This document shows, one piece after another, positions 8,116 through 17,316 of a stretch of DNA of 64,000 nt. The DNA is from Roseivirga spongicola (lineage in GTDB: Bacteria; Bacteroidota; Bacteroidia; Cytophagales; Cyclobacteriaceae), in the NCBI RefSeq assembly GCF_001592965.1, contig NZ_LRPC01000001.1:248001-312000 (forward strand). The letters are read 5' to 3'. The position numbers and the translations under genes are program-made. Every line of letters starts with the position of its first letter. Position 1 is the first letter of the stretch. Below the pieces are notes generated by a model. That model was given only the letters and a program-made list of their open reading frames with translations. It had not been told where the DNA came from and did no database searches.

Positions 8116-11100
8116 TTAAGCTGATGTTCTGGCCAAACGGCTCTTCTTACTTGTAAAGTAAGAGTACATGGCCGGAATGACATAAAGAGTTAAAATAGTT
8201 GAGAATACTAGACCACCGATAATGGCTACCCCCATTGATACTCGGCTTTCGGCACCTGCTCCAAGTGCTAAGGCAATAGGTAAAATTCCCAGAATAGTTG
8301 AAAAAGAAGTCATCAGAATTGGCCTGAATCTAGACCTAGATGAATCTACAATAGCTTCCATTACACTAAGCCCTTGTGCCTTTCTTTGATTGGCAAACTC
8401 TACAATGAGGATACCGTTTTTAGACACCAAACCTACTAGCATAATGATTCCGATCTGGCTGAATACGTTCAAAGTTTCTTCATATCTCCAAAGCACCAAT
8501 AATGCACCTGCAAGTGCCAACGGTACGGTAAACAGAATGATAAGCGGATCTACAAAGCTTTCGAACTGAGCCGATAGTACTAAGTAGATAAGCACCAAAG
8601 CAAAACCGAACGCAAAGTAAAGACTGTTAGTACTTTCTTTAAATTCTCTAGATTCGCCCGCTAAGTCTGTCTGAAAGGTTTCGTCTAGTACTTCATCAGC
8701 AATTCTATCCATTGCTTCAATTCCTTGACCAGTAGTAACTTTTGGAGCCAAGTTGGCCGAAACCGTAGCTGAAGCAAATCTATTGAATCGGTAGAGTTGC
8801 GGTGGAGAGCTGCTTTCAGTAAGGGTTACCAAATTATCTAGCTGAATTAGTTCGCCCTGATTGTTTCTTACATAAAGCGTTTTCAGATCTAATGGATCGT
8901 TTCTATTCTCTCTATCTACCTGACCGATAATTTGGTATTGCTTTCCATCTAAAATGAAAAAGCCAAAACGTTGACCCGACAAGCCTAGCTGTAAGGTTTG
9001 GGCAATGTCTCTAACCGATAGTCCTAAAGACCTAGCCTTCTCCCTATCAATTTCAATCTTAATCTCTGGCTTATTGAACTTAAGATCTAGATTAACAAAT
9101 GTAAATTCAGGAGAGTCCTGTGCTCTGAGCATAAACTCAGGTAAAACTTCCTTCAGCTTTTCAATGTTAGGCGCCTGAATTACATACTGTACGGGGAAGC
9201 CAGAACTTCTTCTTCCTCCAATAGTTGCGGGCTGAGACAAGAATGCTCTCGCCTCGGTGTATCGATTCACTGCCGGTGTAAAGTCATCTACAATTTGTTG
9301 TTGAGTTCTCTTTCTTTGGTCTGGGTCTTTAAGAATCAGGAAAAATCTAGCAGAATTGACTGCACTATTACCAAAACCAGGAGAAGTAACCGTAATAATG
9401 GCCTGTGTCTCTGGCACTTCTTTATCTACAGCAGTGATAAGGCTATCCACATATCTGTCCATGTACTCAAAAGTGGCTCCTTCTGGCCCTGTTGCAAAAC
9501 CACGAACACTGGATCTATCTTCTAATGGAGCAATTTCTTCAGGAATTCGGTTACCCGTTAAGAAAAACGCAATCATTCCTCCTGCCAATAGAATAACCAC
9601 AAAAGCCATCCACCTCACTTTCATAAATGAGTCTAAAGACTTGGCATACACATTATTCAACCAAACAAAGAAGGGCTCTGTAAAATTATAAAATGCGTTG
9701 TGCTTTTCGCGCTTCTTTAATATCCGTGTACTCATCATAGGAGTAAGGGTAAGCGCTACAAAAGACGATATTACAACCGCCCCAGCCACTACAATACCAA
9801 ATTCACGGAATAGCCTTCCCGTTAAACCTTGAAGGAAAATAACTGGCATAAATACTGCCACCAAGGCTACCGTAGTAGATATTACCGCAAAGAAAATTTC
9901 ATTTGCTCCTTTAACGCCAGCCTCTTCTGGGTGTAAACCACCCTCAATTTTAGAGTAGATATTTTCTAGCACTACAATGGTATCGTCTACTACAAGACCA
10001 ATGGCTAACACTATTCCGAGCAGGGTAAGTACGTTTATGGAAAAGCCAGAAACGTACATAATAAAAAATGCTCCAATTAGTGAAATTGGAATAGTAGCAA
10101 TAGGAATTACAGTGGTTCTCCAGTCTCTTAGAAACAAGAAAATGATTACTACTACGAGCGCAAAGGCAACTATAATGGTCTGTTGCACTTCTGTGATAGA
10201 CTCTCTGATATAATCTGTATTATCGAAGCCTATAGCAACATTAATATCTGCAGGTAAGTCTTTCTTTACTTGCTCAATTCTTTCATAAAAGGCATCGGCA
10301 ATTTCAATATTGTTAGATCCTGGCTGAGTGATAACAGCAATACCCACCATAGGCACTCCGTCTCTCTTCAGAATAGTTCTTTCATTTTCCGGTGCCAGAA
10401 CTGCCTCTCCAATATCTCTAAAGCGAACAATAATATCGCCCTCTTCTTTTACAATCAGGTCGTTATATTCTTGAGGAGTGTTGATTCGGCCAACTGTTCT
10501 TACAGTAAGTTCGGTTTCAGCACCTTCCACTCTTCCTGAAGGCAGTTCAACATTATCACTATTAACCGCATTCAATACATCTATTGGGGTAAGCTCATAG
10601 GCAGCCAATTTCTCTGGATCCATTTTAAGCCTCATGGAATACCTTTTAGAGCCCCAGACCTGTACCGAACTCACTCCTTGGATAGTCTGAACTCTTTCCT
10701 TGAAGATGTTTTCAGCTATAAGCGTTAGCTCCAGAAGGTCTCTCTCACTACTCGAAATATTGAGGAAAATAATAGGGCTCGAATCTGCATCGGCTTTAGA
10801 TACGTTTGGTGGCTCTACGTCAGGAGGCAGTCTTCTAACTACTCCGGCTACTTTGTCTCTAACATCATTGGCAGCGGCCTCAAGGTCTACACCTAAATCG
10901 AACTCTGCACTAATTGAGCTACCACCATCTCTACTAGTAGAAGTCAGGGTTTTAATACCTGCAATACTGTTAAGGGCCTCTTCTAAAGGTTCGGTAATCT
11001 GAGATTCAATAATCTCTGCATTAGCTCCAGTGTAAGAGGTTGAAACAGAGATTACAGGTGGGTCTACACTCGGAAATTCCCTAACTCCCAGATACAAGAA

Positions 11101-11187
11101 GCCAATGATTCCGAATATGACTATGACAATATTCATTACCAGTGCAAGCACTGGTCTTTTAATACTAATGGTTGATAAACTGGCCAT
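8116..11187 (-). CDS. HAE1-type RND efflux transporter, inner-membrane permease (AcrB/MexB-like)
   Basis: Full-length RND pump of 1023 aa with 12 expected membrane segments and two large periplasmic loops. Proton-relay residues are intact: the Asp pair in VVDDTIVVLENI (TM4, about residue 400) and the Lys in GLVSKNGILIVEF (TM10). The N-terminus (SIKRPVLALVMNIVIVIFG) and the porter-domain GVSSVQVWGSKRYSMRL are typical. It should exchange protons for hydrophobic or amphiphilic compounds and pass them through the adaptor and TolC. It starts 1 nt after the adaptor gene's stop, so the pump is one operon. Both Asp residues point to drug/solvent rather than metal (HME) export. Confidence 0.96.
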   Translation of the reverse strand: MASLSTISIKRPVLALVMNIVIVIFGIIGFLYLGVREFPSVDPPVISVSTSYTGANAEIIESQITEPLEEALNSIAGIKTLTSTSRDGGSSISAEFDLGVDLEAAANDVRDKVAGVVRRLPPDVEPPNVSKADADSSPIIFLNISSSERDLLELTLIAENIFKERVQTIQGVSSVQVWGSKRYSMRLKMDPEKLAAYELTPIDVLNAVNSDNVELPSGRVEGAETELTVRTVGRINTPQEYNDLIVKEEGDIIVRFRDIGEAVLAPENERTILKRDGVPMVGIAVITQPGSNNIEIADAFYERIEQVKKDLPADINVAIGFDNTDYIRESITEVQQTIIVAFALVVVIIFLFLRDWRTTVIPIATIPISLIGAFFIMYVSGFSINVLTLLGIVLAIGLVVDDTIVVLENIYSKIEGGLHPEEAGVKGANEIFFAVISTTVALVAVFMPVIFLQGLTGRLFREFGIVVAGAVVISSFVALTLTPMMSTRILKKREKHNAFYNFTEPFFVWLNNVYAKSLDSFMKVRWMAFVVILLAGGMIAFFLTGNRIPEEIAPLEDRSSVRGFATGPEGATFEYMDRYVDSLITAVDKEVPETQAIITVTSPGFGNSAVNSARFFLILKDPDQRKRTQQQIVDDFTPAVNRYTEARAFLSQPATIGGRRSSGFPVQYVIQAPNIEKLKEVLPEFMLRAQDSPEFTFVNLDLKFNKPEIKIEIDREKARSLGLSVRDIAQTLQLGLSGQRFGFFILDGKQYQIIGQVDRENRNDPLDLKTLYVRNNQGELIQLDNLVTLTESSSPPQLYRFNRFASATVSANLAPKVTTGQGIEAMDRIADEVLDETFQTDLAGESREFKESTNSLYFAFGFALVLIYLVLSAQFESFVDPLIILFTVPLALAGALLVLWRYEETLNVFSQIGIIMLVGLVSKNGILIVEFANQRKAQGLSVMEAIVDSSRSRFRPILMTSFSTILGILPIALALGAGAESRVSMGVAIIGGLVFSTILTLYVIPAMYSYFTSKKSRLARTSA

Positions 11188-11188
11188 A

Positions 11189-12271
11189 CTAGTCTCTTAC
11201 TGAGTTTATCTGAACTGCAGAACCCGGTCTTATTTGCAGAAGGCCCGAAATAATCACAGAATCTTGTGGTTCCACTCCTTTAAGTATCTGCACTTCTTCA
11301 TCCGTTCTAATTCCTATCTCTACAGGAACCGAAGCAGCCTTTCCTCCTTTAGATATATAAACCTTGTGCCCGTTTAATTCAGGGATAACCGAAACGGCTG
11401 GCACCATAAGCGCGTCTTCTATGCTCTCCATCACCAATTCGATTTTGGCGAACTGACCTGGCATTAACTGGTTCGACTTATTGTCAGCTAGTGCTCTTAG
11501 TCTAAGCGTTCTGGTAGTTTCATCAATCTTTGGCTCAATAGCGTAAACTTCGCCTTCGAAAGTATCTAAAGAAGCGTCTGTTCCGAAGCTAATTCTGTTA
11601 CCTACCTTTACATTACCAGCATATTTACCTGGAATAGCAAAGTCTACTTTCATAGGGTTCAAGCTATAAAGGCTAGTAATTACAGTACCGTTAGTAATGT
11701 AGGCACCTTCACTAATTTGTCTCAAGCCAAGCGTTCCATTAAAAGGTGCTTTGATTGACATCTTATCTAGCTGAGCTTCCAGCAATCTTATATCGGCACT
11801 GGTGGTATTAAGGTTGGTCAGAGAGATATCATACTCTTCTTGACTGATAGCACCTCTATCTAACAGCTGCTTCTGCCTACCTTCAGTTTCTTTAGCCAAC
11901 TGATTGCTATACTTAAGCTTTTCTAGTTGTGCTTTCAGTTCATCATCTTTCAGCGAAATAAGGAGTTCTCCTTTCTTCACCTGCTGACCTTCCTTAAAAT
12001 GAACCTTAGTCACTAAGCCAGAAACCTCACTTTTTAGCTCTATAGATTCATTTGGGAGAATTGAACCAGTTACTTTAATCTTGTTTTCTATGTATTTAGG
12101 TTGAACCACACTTACATTTACTGGCAGTGCAGAAGGACCTCTAGAAGCCGTTGCAGCAATCGCGTCATTGCTACCAGAACCTGTGAAATCGTCTAATCTT
12201 GGGTAAACGGCCCAAGCAACGACTATAATGATTATCACAAGGATAACGGCAATTCGAGAAAATTTACTCAT
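11189..12271 (-). CDS. RND efflux periplasmic adaptor (membrane fusion protein)
   Basis: HlyD/AcrA-type adaptor of 360 aa with one N-terminal membrane anchor (IAVILVIIIIVVAWAVYP). The order is anchor, barrel-sandwich (lipoyl-like) half motif KVHFKEGQQVKKGELL near residue 95, short alpha-hairpin, second lipoyl half KAPFNGTLGLRQISEG, then beta-barrel and membrane-proximal domains (LMPGQFAKIELV). It bridges the RND pump and TolC. It follows the alpha/beta hydrolase gene by 16 nt, so transcription probably begins at that hydrolase. Confidence 0.95.
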   Translation of the reverse strand: MSKFSRIAVILVIIIIVVAWAVYPRLDDFTGSGSNDAIAATASRGPSALPVNVSVVQPKYIENKIKVTGSILPNESIELKSEVSGLVTKVHFKEGQQVKKGELLISLKDDELKAQLEKLKYSNQLAKETEGRQKQLLDRGAISQEEYDISLTNLNTTSADIRLLEAQLDKMSIKAPFNGTLGLRQISEGAYITNGTVITSLYSLNPMKVDFAIPGKYAGNVKVGNRISFGTDASLDTFEGEVYAIEPKIDETTRTLRLRALADNKSNQLMPGQFAKIELVMESIEDALMVPAVSVIPELNGHKVYISKGGKAASVPVEIGIRTDEEVQILKGVEPQDSVIISGLLQIRPGSAVQINSVRD

Positions 12272-12287
12272 TTGAACAATTAGTAGA

Positions 12288-13070
12288 TTAAGAATTTGAG
12301 TCTATAAAATTCATGGCCAAGCGGTTGAAAGCATCAGGTTGCTCTACATTACACACATGCCCACAATCGGGTATTATATTTAAAAATGAATTCTTATGTT
12401 TCTTTGCCAAATCCATTACCTGTGGTAAAAACATGTAATCTTCGTCTCCCATAAGGTATAAGGTTGGCATCTTTATTTCTTTCTCGTTGAAATACTTCAA
12501 CAGCGGATTCAACTTATAGGTGAGGTTAAACCATCTGATGAACTCGTGCTGACATAGTTTTTTTGCCTGACTAGCAAAAAGTATCCTAGACTCTTGGTTC
12601 CGCTTGCGTGGCATAATAATCCAAGCAAATAATTTGTAAAGCCACATAAAAGGGAGGAACCTCTTAGTTGCATTGCCCACTGCCACCAAAAATTTAGACC
12701 TTACATTAAGTCGGGTTACTGCCCCCCCTAGAATAAGAGAGTTGACTCTTTCTGGAGCAATTTCACAGATGGTTCTTATGAGAATAGTACCCAGTGAAAT
12801 ACCTACAAAGTGCGATTTCTGGATTTTGAGATGATCTAGCACCTCAATAATATCTTTAGAGATGTTCTCAAAATTATATTCATTGGTAAAGTACCGCTGA
12901 AACATTTCTTGAGACTTACCGTGACCTCTAAGGTCAATCAATAACACATTATATCGCTCTTTGAACGATTTAATCTGCTTAAACCAAATGGATGAGCTAC
13001 CTCCAGCTCCATGAACAAAAGTTACCCATTCAGTAGACTCGGCATGTTGATATGTTTTGTAATACAGCAT
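12288..13070 (-). CDS. alpha/beta fold hydrolase
   Basis: Soluble alpha/beta hydrolase of 260 aa. Motifs include an oxyanion-type FVHGAGGSSSIW at residues about 19-30, the strand segment LLIDLRGHGKS, the nucleophile elbow G-I-S-L-G near residue 96, and a C-terminal GDEDYMF...DCGHVCNVEQP that supplies the Asp and His of the triad. Substrate unknown; esterase, lactonase and thioesterase activities are all possible. It lies directly upstream of, and in line with, the RND efflux operon, which hints that it may act on a compound handled by the pump. Confidence 0.88.
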   Translation of the reverse strand: MLYYKTYQHAESTEWVTFVHGAGGSSSIWFKQIKSFKERYNVLLIDLRGHGKSQEMFQRYFTNEYNFENISKDIIEVLDHLKIQKSHFVGISLGTILIRTICEIAPERVNSLILGGAVTRLNVRSKFLVAVGNATKRFLPFMWLYKLFAWIIMPRKRNQESRILFASQAKKLCQHEFIRWFNLTYKLNPLLKYFNEKEIKMPTLYLMGDEDYMFLPQVMDLAKKHKNSFLNIIPDCGHVCNVEQPDAFNRLAMNFIDSNS

Positions 13071-13083
13071 TTGAATCCTAATT

Positions 13084-13091
13084 CAAAAGTA
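13084..13091 (-). promoter_or_regulatory. candidate Bacteroidota -7 box for hydrolase/RND operon
   Basis: The minus strand reads TACTTTTG, an exact TAnnTTTG, 13 nt ahead of the hydrolase ATG. No clear TTG at -33 is visible. Placement just downstream of the terminator of the preceding transcription unit supports a new promoter here. Confidence 0.4.
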
Positions 13092-13149
13092 ACGTCCCTC
13101 AGCCTAATTAGTTCGACCGTTTATAGAACTCTTAGTGTTAAGCAGACAC

Positions 13150-13181
13150 AAAAAAAGTCCTGAGTTGCCTCAGGACTTTCA
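13150..13181 (-). terminator. Rho-independent terminator after TonB receptor/lipoprotein operon
   Basis: An 11-bp perfect stem (13154-13164 with 13169-13179) closes a TTGC loop. On the minus strand the stem core AGTCCTGAG/CTCAGGACT runs into a T-tract. It lies 20 nt after the stop of the lipoprotein gene and separates it from the hydrolase/RND operon. Confidence 0.88.
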
Positions 13182-13201
13182 TTATATATATTTCTAATGG
13201 G

Positions 13202-14365
13202 TTATTGTTTCTCTACCCACTCGCCATTCTCTCTAATAAGGTTCCAAACTTCAGTAGTAGTAGAACCATTGTAGATTACGATTGTGATCTGGTATTTCTG
13301 ACCTTCTTCAGTCACAAACCCACCGCTATCTAACAAGAAAGCTAAAGCATCAATAACTTGTTCAGAGCTCCATGATGTACTTCCACCAGTTCTGTTGAAG
13401 TTACCGAAGCTAACCAAATTATCTCCTCTTGGAGTACCAGTATACTCAGCTCCGATAGTTGCGTAATCAGCATTAGATAAAGTATACTTGATAGTATTAT
13501 CGGGCACCCACTCACCAGCTTCATAACCTAATTGAAGAACATCAGGAGTAACTTGGTAATGATCGTTATAAAGTAACCACTCAGTACCATTAAAGATGTA
13601 AAGACCTACAGCAGGAACATCACCATCTTCACCGTCATCGTAGTTATACTGAACTACCAAACGAGTACCAGCCTCAACAAAGTTTACTCTAAAGTTATTC
13701 AAGTAAACTGGCACTTTATCTAGACCCTCACCACTGTTAGAAAAGTCCGTTCCACTCTCACCGAAGAAATCTCCATAAGAATCTGCAGGAAGAATGAAAG
13801 TGTACTGCCATCCGTCAGAAACAGTGTACACTGCTCTAGACGTGATAGTTTCTACACCAGAACCATTATAGAACTTGTGCTCAATATCCATGTAGTCACC
13901 ATCCCAAGCATCTGGTTGCTTAAATTCAGCATACTTAGGAATATCAGCAGAAAGATTGCTAAAGTTACCAAAACGGAAACCCAATTGATCGTACTCATCT
14001 GAAGTTACTGTGTACTCCCAGTAATCACCTCTTAAGTCTGGAGAACTTCCGTTGTAGAAATTGTAAGTAACTAATGCAGAAGAACCATTACCCAAGTGAG
14101 GGTACTTCATTGAAAGAACAATTGGAAGGAACTCCTTAGGCTCGTTAGGATTATCAAAGTTCTTGTACTGAGCAATACCCGCACCACCAGGAACATCTTC
14201 TAACAATTCGTAATCATCATCAGACATTGTAAACTCAAGGTCTGCAGAAATCGATGAATCAGTTGAGTTATCTAATTCTTCGAAAGTTTCTTCTAACGGG
14301 TCGCAAGACACGATAGCAACAGCCATCAATAAAGCGACAAGATTAAGTTTATTTAAGTATTTCAT
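13202..14365 (-). CDS. repeat-containing surface lipoprotein paired with TonB receptor
   Basis: Protein of 387 aa with a lipoprotein signal (AIVSC, Cys21), then an acidic stretch (DPLEETFEELDN). No named family is recognised with certainty. The body holds imperfect internal repeats: short segments such as FTMSDDDYELL, YTVTSDEYDQLG, YQVTPDVLQLG and YTLSNADYATIGA alternate with Y-x-Y-(N)G-type strands (VTYNFYNGSS, VQYNYDDGED, IVIYNGSTT) and Trp-rich turns, suggesting tandem beta-rich modules. It follows the TonB receptor gene by 20 nt and shares its terminator. It is much shorter than SusD and lacks SusD features, so it is probably a different surface-exposed ligand-binding partner. Function unknown. 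Confidence 0.85.
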   Translation of the reverse strand: MKYLNKLNLVALLMAVAIVSCDPLEETFEELDNSTDSSISADLEFTMSDDDYELLEDVPGGAGIAQYKNFDNPNEPKEFLPIVLSMKYPHLGNGSSALVTYNFYNGSSPDLRGDYWEYTVTSDEYDQLGFRFGNFSNLSADIPKYAEFKQPDAWDGDYMDIEHKFYNGSGVETITSRAVYTVSDGWQYTFILPADSYGDFFGESGTDFSNSGEGLDKVPVYLNNFRVNFVEAGTRLVVQYNYDDGEDGDVPAVGLYIFNGTEWLLYNDHYQVTPDVLQLGYEAGEWVPDNTIKYTLSNADYATIGAEYTGTPRGDNLVSFGNFNRTGGSTSWSSEQVIDALAFLLDSGGFVTEEGQKYQITIVIYNGSTTTEVWNLIRENGEWVEKQ

Positions 14366-14385
14366 TTTCTAGTAAGTCTTATCAA

Positions 14386-16932
14386 TTAGAAGTTAATTCT
14401 TACACCGCCAGTCCAAGTTCTACCTAGTGCATACCAAACAGAAGCAGAAGCAGCATTGCTACCAGAACCGTCATTAGCATCGGCAATGTACTCAGTATCA
14501 AATACGTTGTTTACGTTACCGAAAAGAGTTGCGTCAAAGTTTCCGAATTTGAAGTCGTACTTCATTCTTAAATCTACAGTAGAGTAATCTGGAACTTTCC
14601 AAGGTTGAGGACCAGTTGCCCCACCTAAGTCAGTAGTAGATCTAGAAAGTGGATCAAAGTTCGCGTAAAGGTCAGCGAAGTAGTTAGCATCTACTGAGAT
14701 TTTCACGTCAGGAACAATGAAGTACTCAACAGTGATAGCTGCAGTAGTTTGAGCAGCGTCACCAACTTTCAAACCAGCAATTCTAAGGTCGAATGGATTT
14801 CCTACAGCAACTTGACCATTGAAGATTTGAACGTTAGTCAAGTCATTTTGCCATTCCCAGTCACCTAGAGAAGCCATACCTTGAATGTTCAATTTAGTAT
14901 TTGGCTTATAAACGAAGTCTACTTCTATACCTTGGTGCAGTGCGTTAACACCTTTCAAGTTAGCTACTATATCGTCACCAGTGTTGTTAGGAATAGTTCT
15001 GATGAAAGCTCTGTCTTTCCACTGAGTTCTGTAAATGTTTACGTTAGCATTGAAAGTTCTGCTTCTGTAACCATAACCTAGCTCAATTGAACCAATTTTT
15101 TCGTTCTCAGCATCTGGGTTGATGTCGTTTACGAAGTTCAAGAAAACGTTATCGAAGATTGGAGCTTTCTCGAAGTAACCGATGTTAGCAAACACATTGT
15201 GATTAGCAGTTAAGTTGTAGTTTACACCACCCTTAATCTGGTAACCCAAGAAGTTTTGCCAGTCAGTAATTTGGTTAGGATCTGAATCTAAGTAGTTAAA
15301 TAAGTCTTCTCTCTTGTAACCAGTATTTGAGATTGCAGCAGAAGCAAAAGCAGAAAGCTTATCTTTAGTATACTCTAACTGACCGAAACCACCAATCCAG
15401 TTTACATAACCAATGTTGTAGTAGTCATACTTATCACCTACTCTAACAGCTTTAACCGGCTGGTTAACATCAGAATCATCTAAGTAATACTCTGCACCAA
15501 GTAGGTTAGTGATTTCTCTGAAGTGGAAACCTTTGTAAGATCTAAGGTCAAGACCAACTAATAGCGTTAGGTTGTTATTCAATTCGTTTGAGTAAGTACT
15601 CAAAGCACCAAACCACTCATGATCGTTTCTAGAAGCTCTTAATGCTACAGAAGCACTACCGTCAGCATTCATCTCATTTTCAGCAATTAGTGCTTCAAAG
15701 TCAATTGGGCTATAAGTTCCTGCAATTCTAGGAGCAGTAGCGTTAGAGAAACCTAAGTTTCCTCCACCTCCACCAGTACCAGTAGAAGCATAAACTGCAG
15801 TAGAAAGCTCAGACTTGTCATTGATAGTCCAGTAGTGGTTCAATGAGAACTGAGGCTTGTGATAGAAGTTATCTTCTACAGAAAGAATTTCGCCATTTAA
15901 GATACCGTAATCAGGGTTGAATCTTTTTGGCTCTGGAGCATCTCTCCAATACTGAATAGAAGCTCTTGACTGTCTCTGACCGTGCTTTTGAGGAGCACCG
16001 AAACCAGTTAATGACAAGATGTGATTATCGTTGATTTGCTTAGTTACGTTGAAGAAGTAGTTATAACCTTCGAACCAAGTTCCATCTACATAACCATCAC
16101 CAGTGATTTTAGCACCTGAAAGGCTAACAGCCCATCCGTCTTCTGAAAGACCAGTTGAAAGAGCAAAAGAAGCTTTAGAGTAACCATTGTTACCAGTATA
16201 AACCGCAACGTTACCACCTTTTTCAGCATCAGTAGTTTTTGTCAAAATGTTGATTGTACCACCAATTGATGGAACGGCTACTTTAGAAGCACCAAGACCT
16301 CTCTGAACCTGCATAGACTGAGTAACATCAGTTAAACCTGCCCAGTTAGACCAGTAAACTCTACCATTCTCCATATCATTTACAGGCACACCGTTGATCA
16401 ATACAGCTACGTTCTCTGAATTAAAACCTCTAAGGTTAATTCTAGAGTCACCGTATCCACCACCAGCTTTAGTAGCATAAACACCAGGAGTAGACTTCAA
16501 CAATTCTGGGAATTCCTGATTACTCGCTCTCTCTACAATTTGTACAGACTTAATTGTAGAAATAGCAACTGGAGTTTTTCTTTCTTCTGCAACGGAAGCA
16601 ATTACTTCGATCTGATCGAGAGCAATCACATTTGGTTGCATTTGAATATCTCCTAAATCTACATCGCCAGAAACACTTCTTTCGATAGTAATCTGATCGT
16701 AACCGATGTAAGAAATTCTGAATGTAACGTTTCCTGATACATTGGCGATTCTAAATCGACCATCAACATCAGATACCGCACCTTTGGTAGTTCCAACCAC
16801 CAATACAGAAGCACCGAAAACACCTTCTCCGGTTTCTGCATCGAGCAATCTCCCTTGTACAACACCGCCCTGAGCAAATGCCGTAGCAAAGGACAACACA
16901 AATGTCATTAAGACTAGTAATTGTTTCCTCAT
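14386..16932 (-). CDS. TonB-dependent outer membrane receptor with N-terminal CarboxypepD_reg-like domain
   Basis: Receptor of 848 aa. The signal peptide ends at FAQG; residues about 23-105 form the carboxypeptidase-regulatory-like beta sandwich (GRLLDAETGEGVFGASVLV, SDVDGRF); the plug follows with STPGVYATKAGGG, DSRINLRGFNSENVAVLINGVPVND and GLGASKVAVPSIGGTINILTK; a 22-strand barrel ends in the aromatic C-terminus TWTGGVRINF. It should import an unidentified ligand using TonB energy. The partner lipoprotein downstream is not SusD. Several segments resemble receptors in the Fe-dicitrate/COG4772 branch, but the substrate cannot be read from sequence. This is probably the first gene of a two-gene operon. 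Confidence 0.95.
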   Translation of the reverse strand: MRKQLLVLMTFVLSFATAFAQGGVVQGRLLDAETGEGVFGASVLVVGTTKGAVSDVDGRFRIANVSGNVTFRISYIGYDQITIERSVSGDVDLGDIQMQPNVIALDQIEVIASVAEERKTPVAISTIKSVQIVERASNQEFPELLKSTPGVYATKAGGGYGDSRINLRGFNSENVAVLINGVPVNDMENGRVYWSNWAGLTDVTQSMQVQRGLGASKVAVPSIGGTINILTKTTDAEKGGNVAVYTGNNGYSKASFALSTGLSEDGWAVSLSGAKITGDGYVDGTWFEGYNYFFNVTKQINDNHILSLTGFGAPQKHGQRQSRASIQYWRDAPEPKRFNPDYGILNGEILSVEDNFYHKPQFSLNHYWTINDKSELSTAVYASTGTGGGGGNLGFSNATAPRIAGTYSPIDFEALIAENEMNADGSASVALRASRNDHEWFGALSTYSNELNNNLTLLVGLDLRSYKGFHFREITNLLGAEYYLDDSDVNQPVKAVRVGDKYDYYNIGYVNWIGGFGQLEYTKDKLSAFASAAISNTGYKREDLFNYLDSDPNQITDWQNFLGYQIKGGVNYNLTANHNVFANIGYFEKAPIFDNVFLNFVNDINPDAENEKIGSIELGYGYRSRTFNANVNIYRTQWKDRAFIRTIPNNTGDDIVANLKGVNALHQGIEVDFVYKPNTKLNIQGMASLGDWEWQNDLTNVQIFNGQVAVGNPFDLRIAGLKVGDAAQTTAAITVEYFIVPDVKISVDANYFADLYANFDPLSRSTTDLGGATGPQPWKVPDYSTVDLRMKYDFKFGNFDATLFGNVNNVFDTEYIADANDGSGSNAASASVWYALGRTWTGGVRINF

Positions 16933-16986
16933 AGTTATAATTAGTTAATAAAGATTCTTCTTTTAGTGTCGTTAAGAATTTGGGAA

Positions 16987-16994
16987 CAAATCTA
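16987..16994 (-). promoter_or_regulatory. candidate -7 box of TonB receptor operon
   Basis: The minus strand reads TAGATTTG (TAnnTTTG) 54 nt upstream of the receptor ATG. A TTG is present on the same strand at 17022-17024, but the 27-nt spacing is longer than the usual ~20. The rest of the divergent 384-nt gap up to 17316 shows no RNA gene or other recognisable element. Confidence 0.45.
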
Positions 16995-17316
16995 CAGGCT
17001 TACGAGGTCATGACTGTTTGACAAATGTTATGATTTCGCTACGAATCGGACCTTACATTAACCTATCCTTAACATAACTTAACCAACCGCCACTTGCTTT
17101 TTCCGCATCTACCAAAATAGGATGCAAAATAATTGTACTCTAGGACCTCCAACCCCGCCTATTCTGCTCCCTAATCGAGCTTATCGCTCAATTTAGCCAC
17201 TTTCTGGCAAAGTGCCCATACTTACAACTTGTCAATTCAACTTTACTTAACTAAGAAGACCTTTATTTCATTAAGTGAAGGTTATCAGTATATTGCCTTT
17301 TGAGAACTTGATTACT

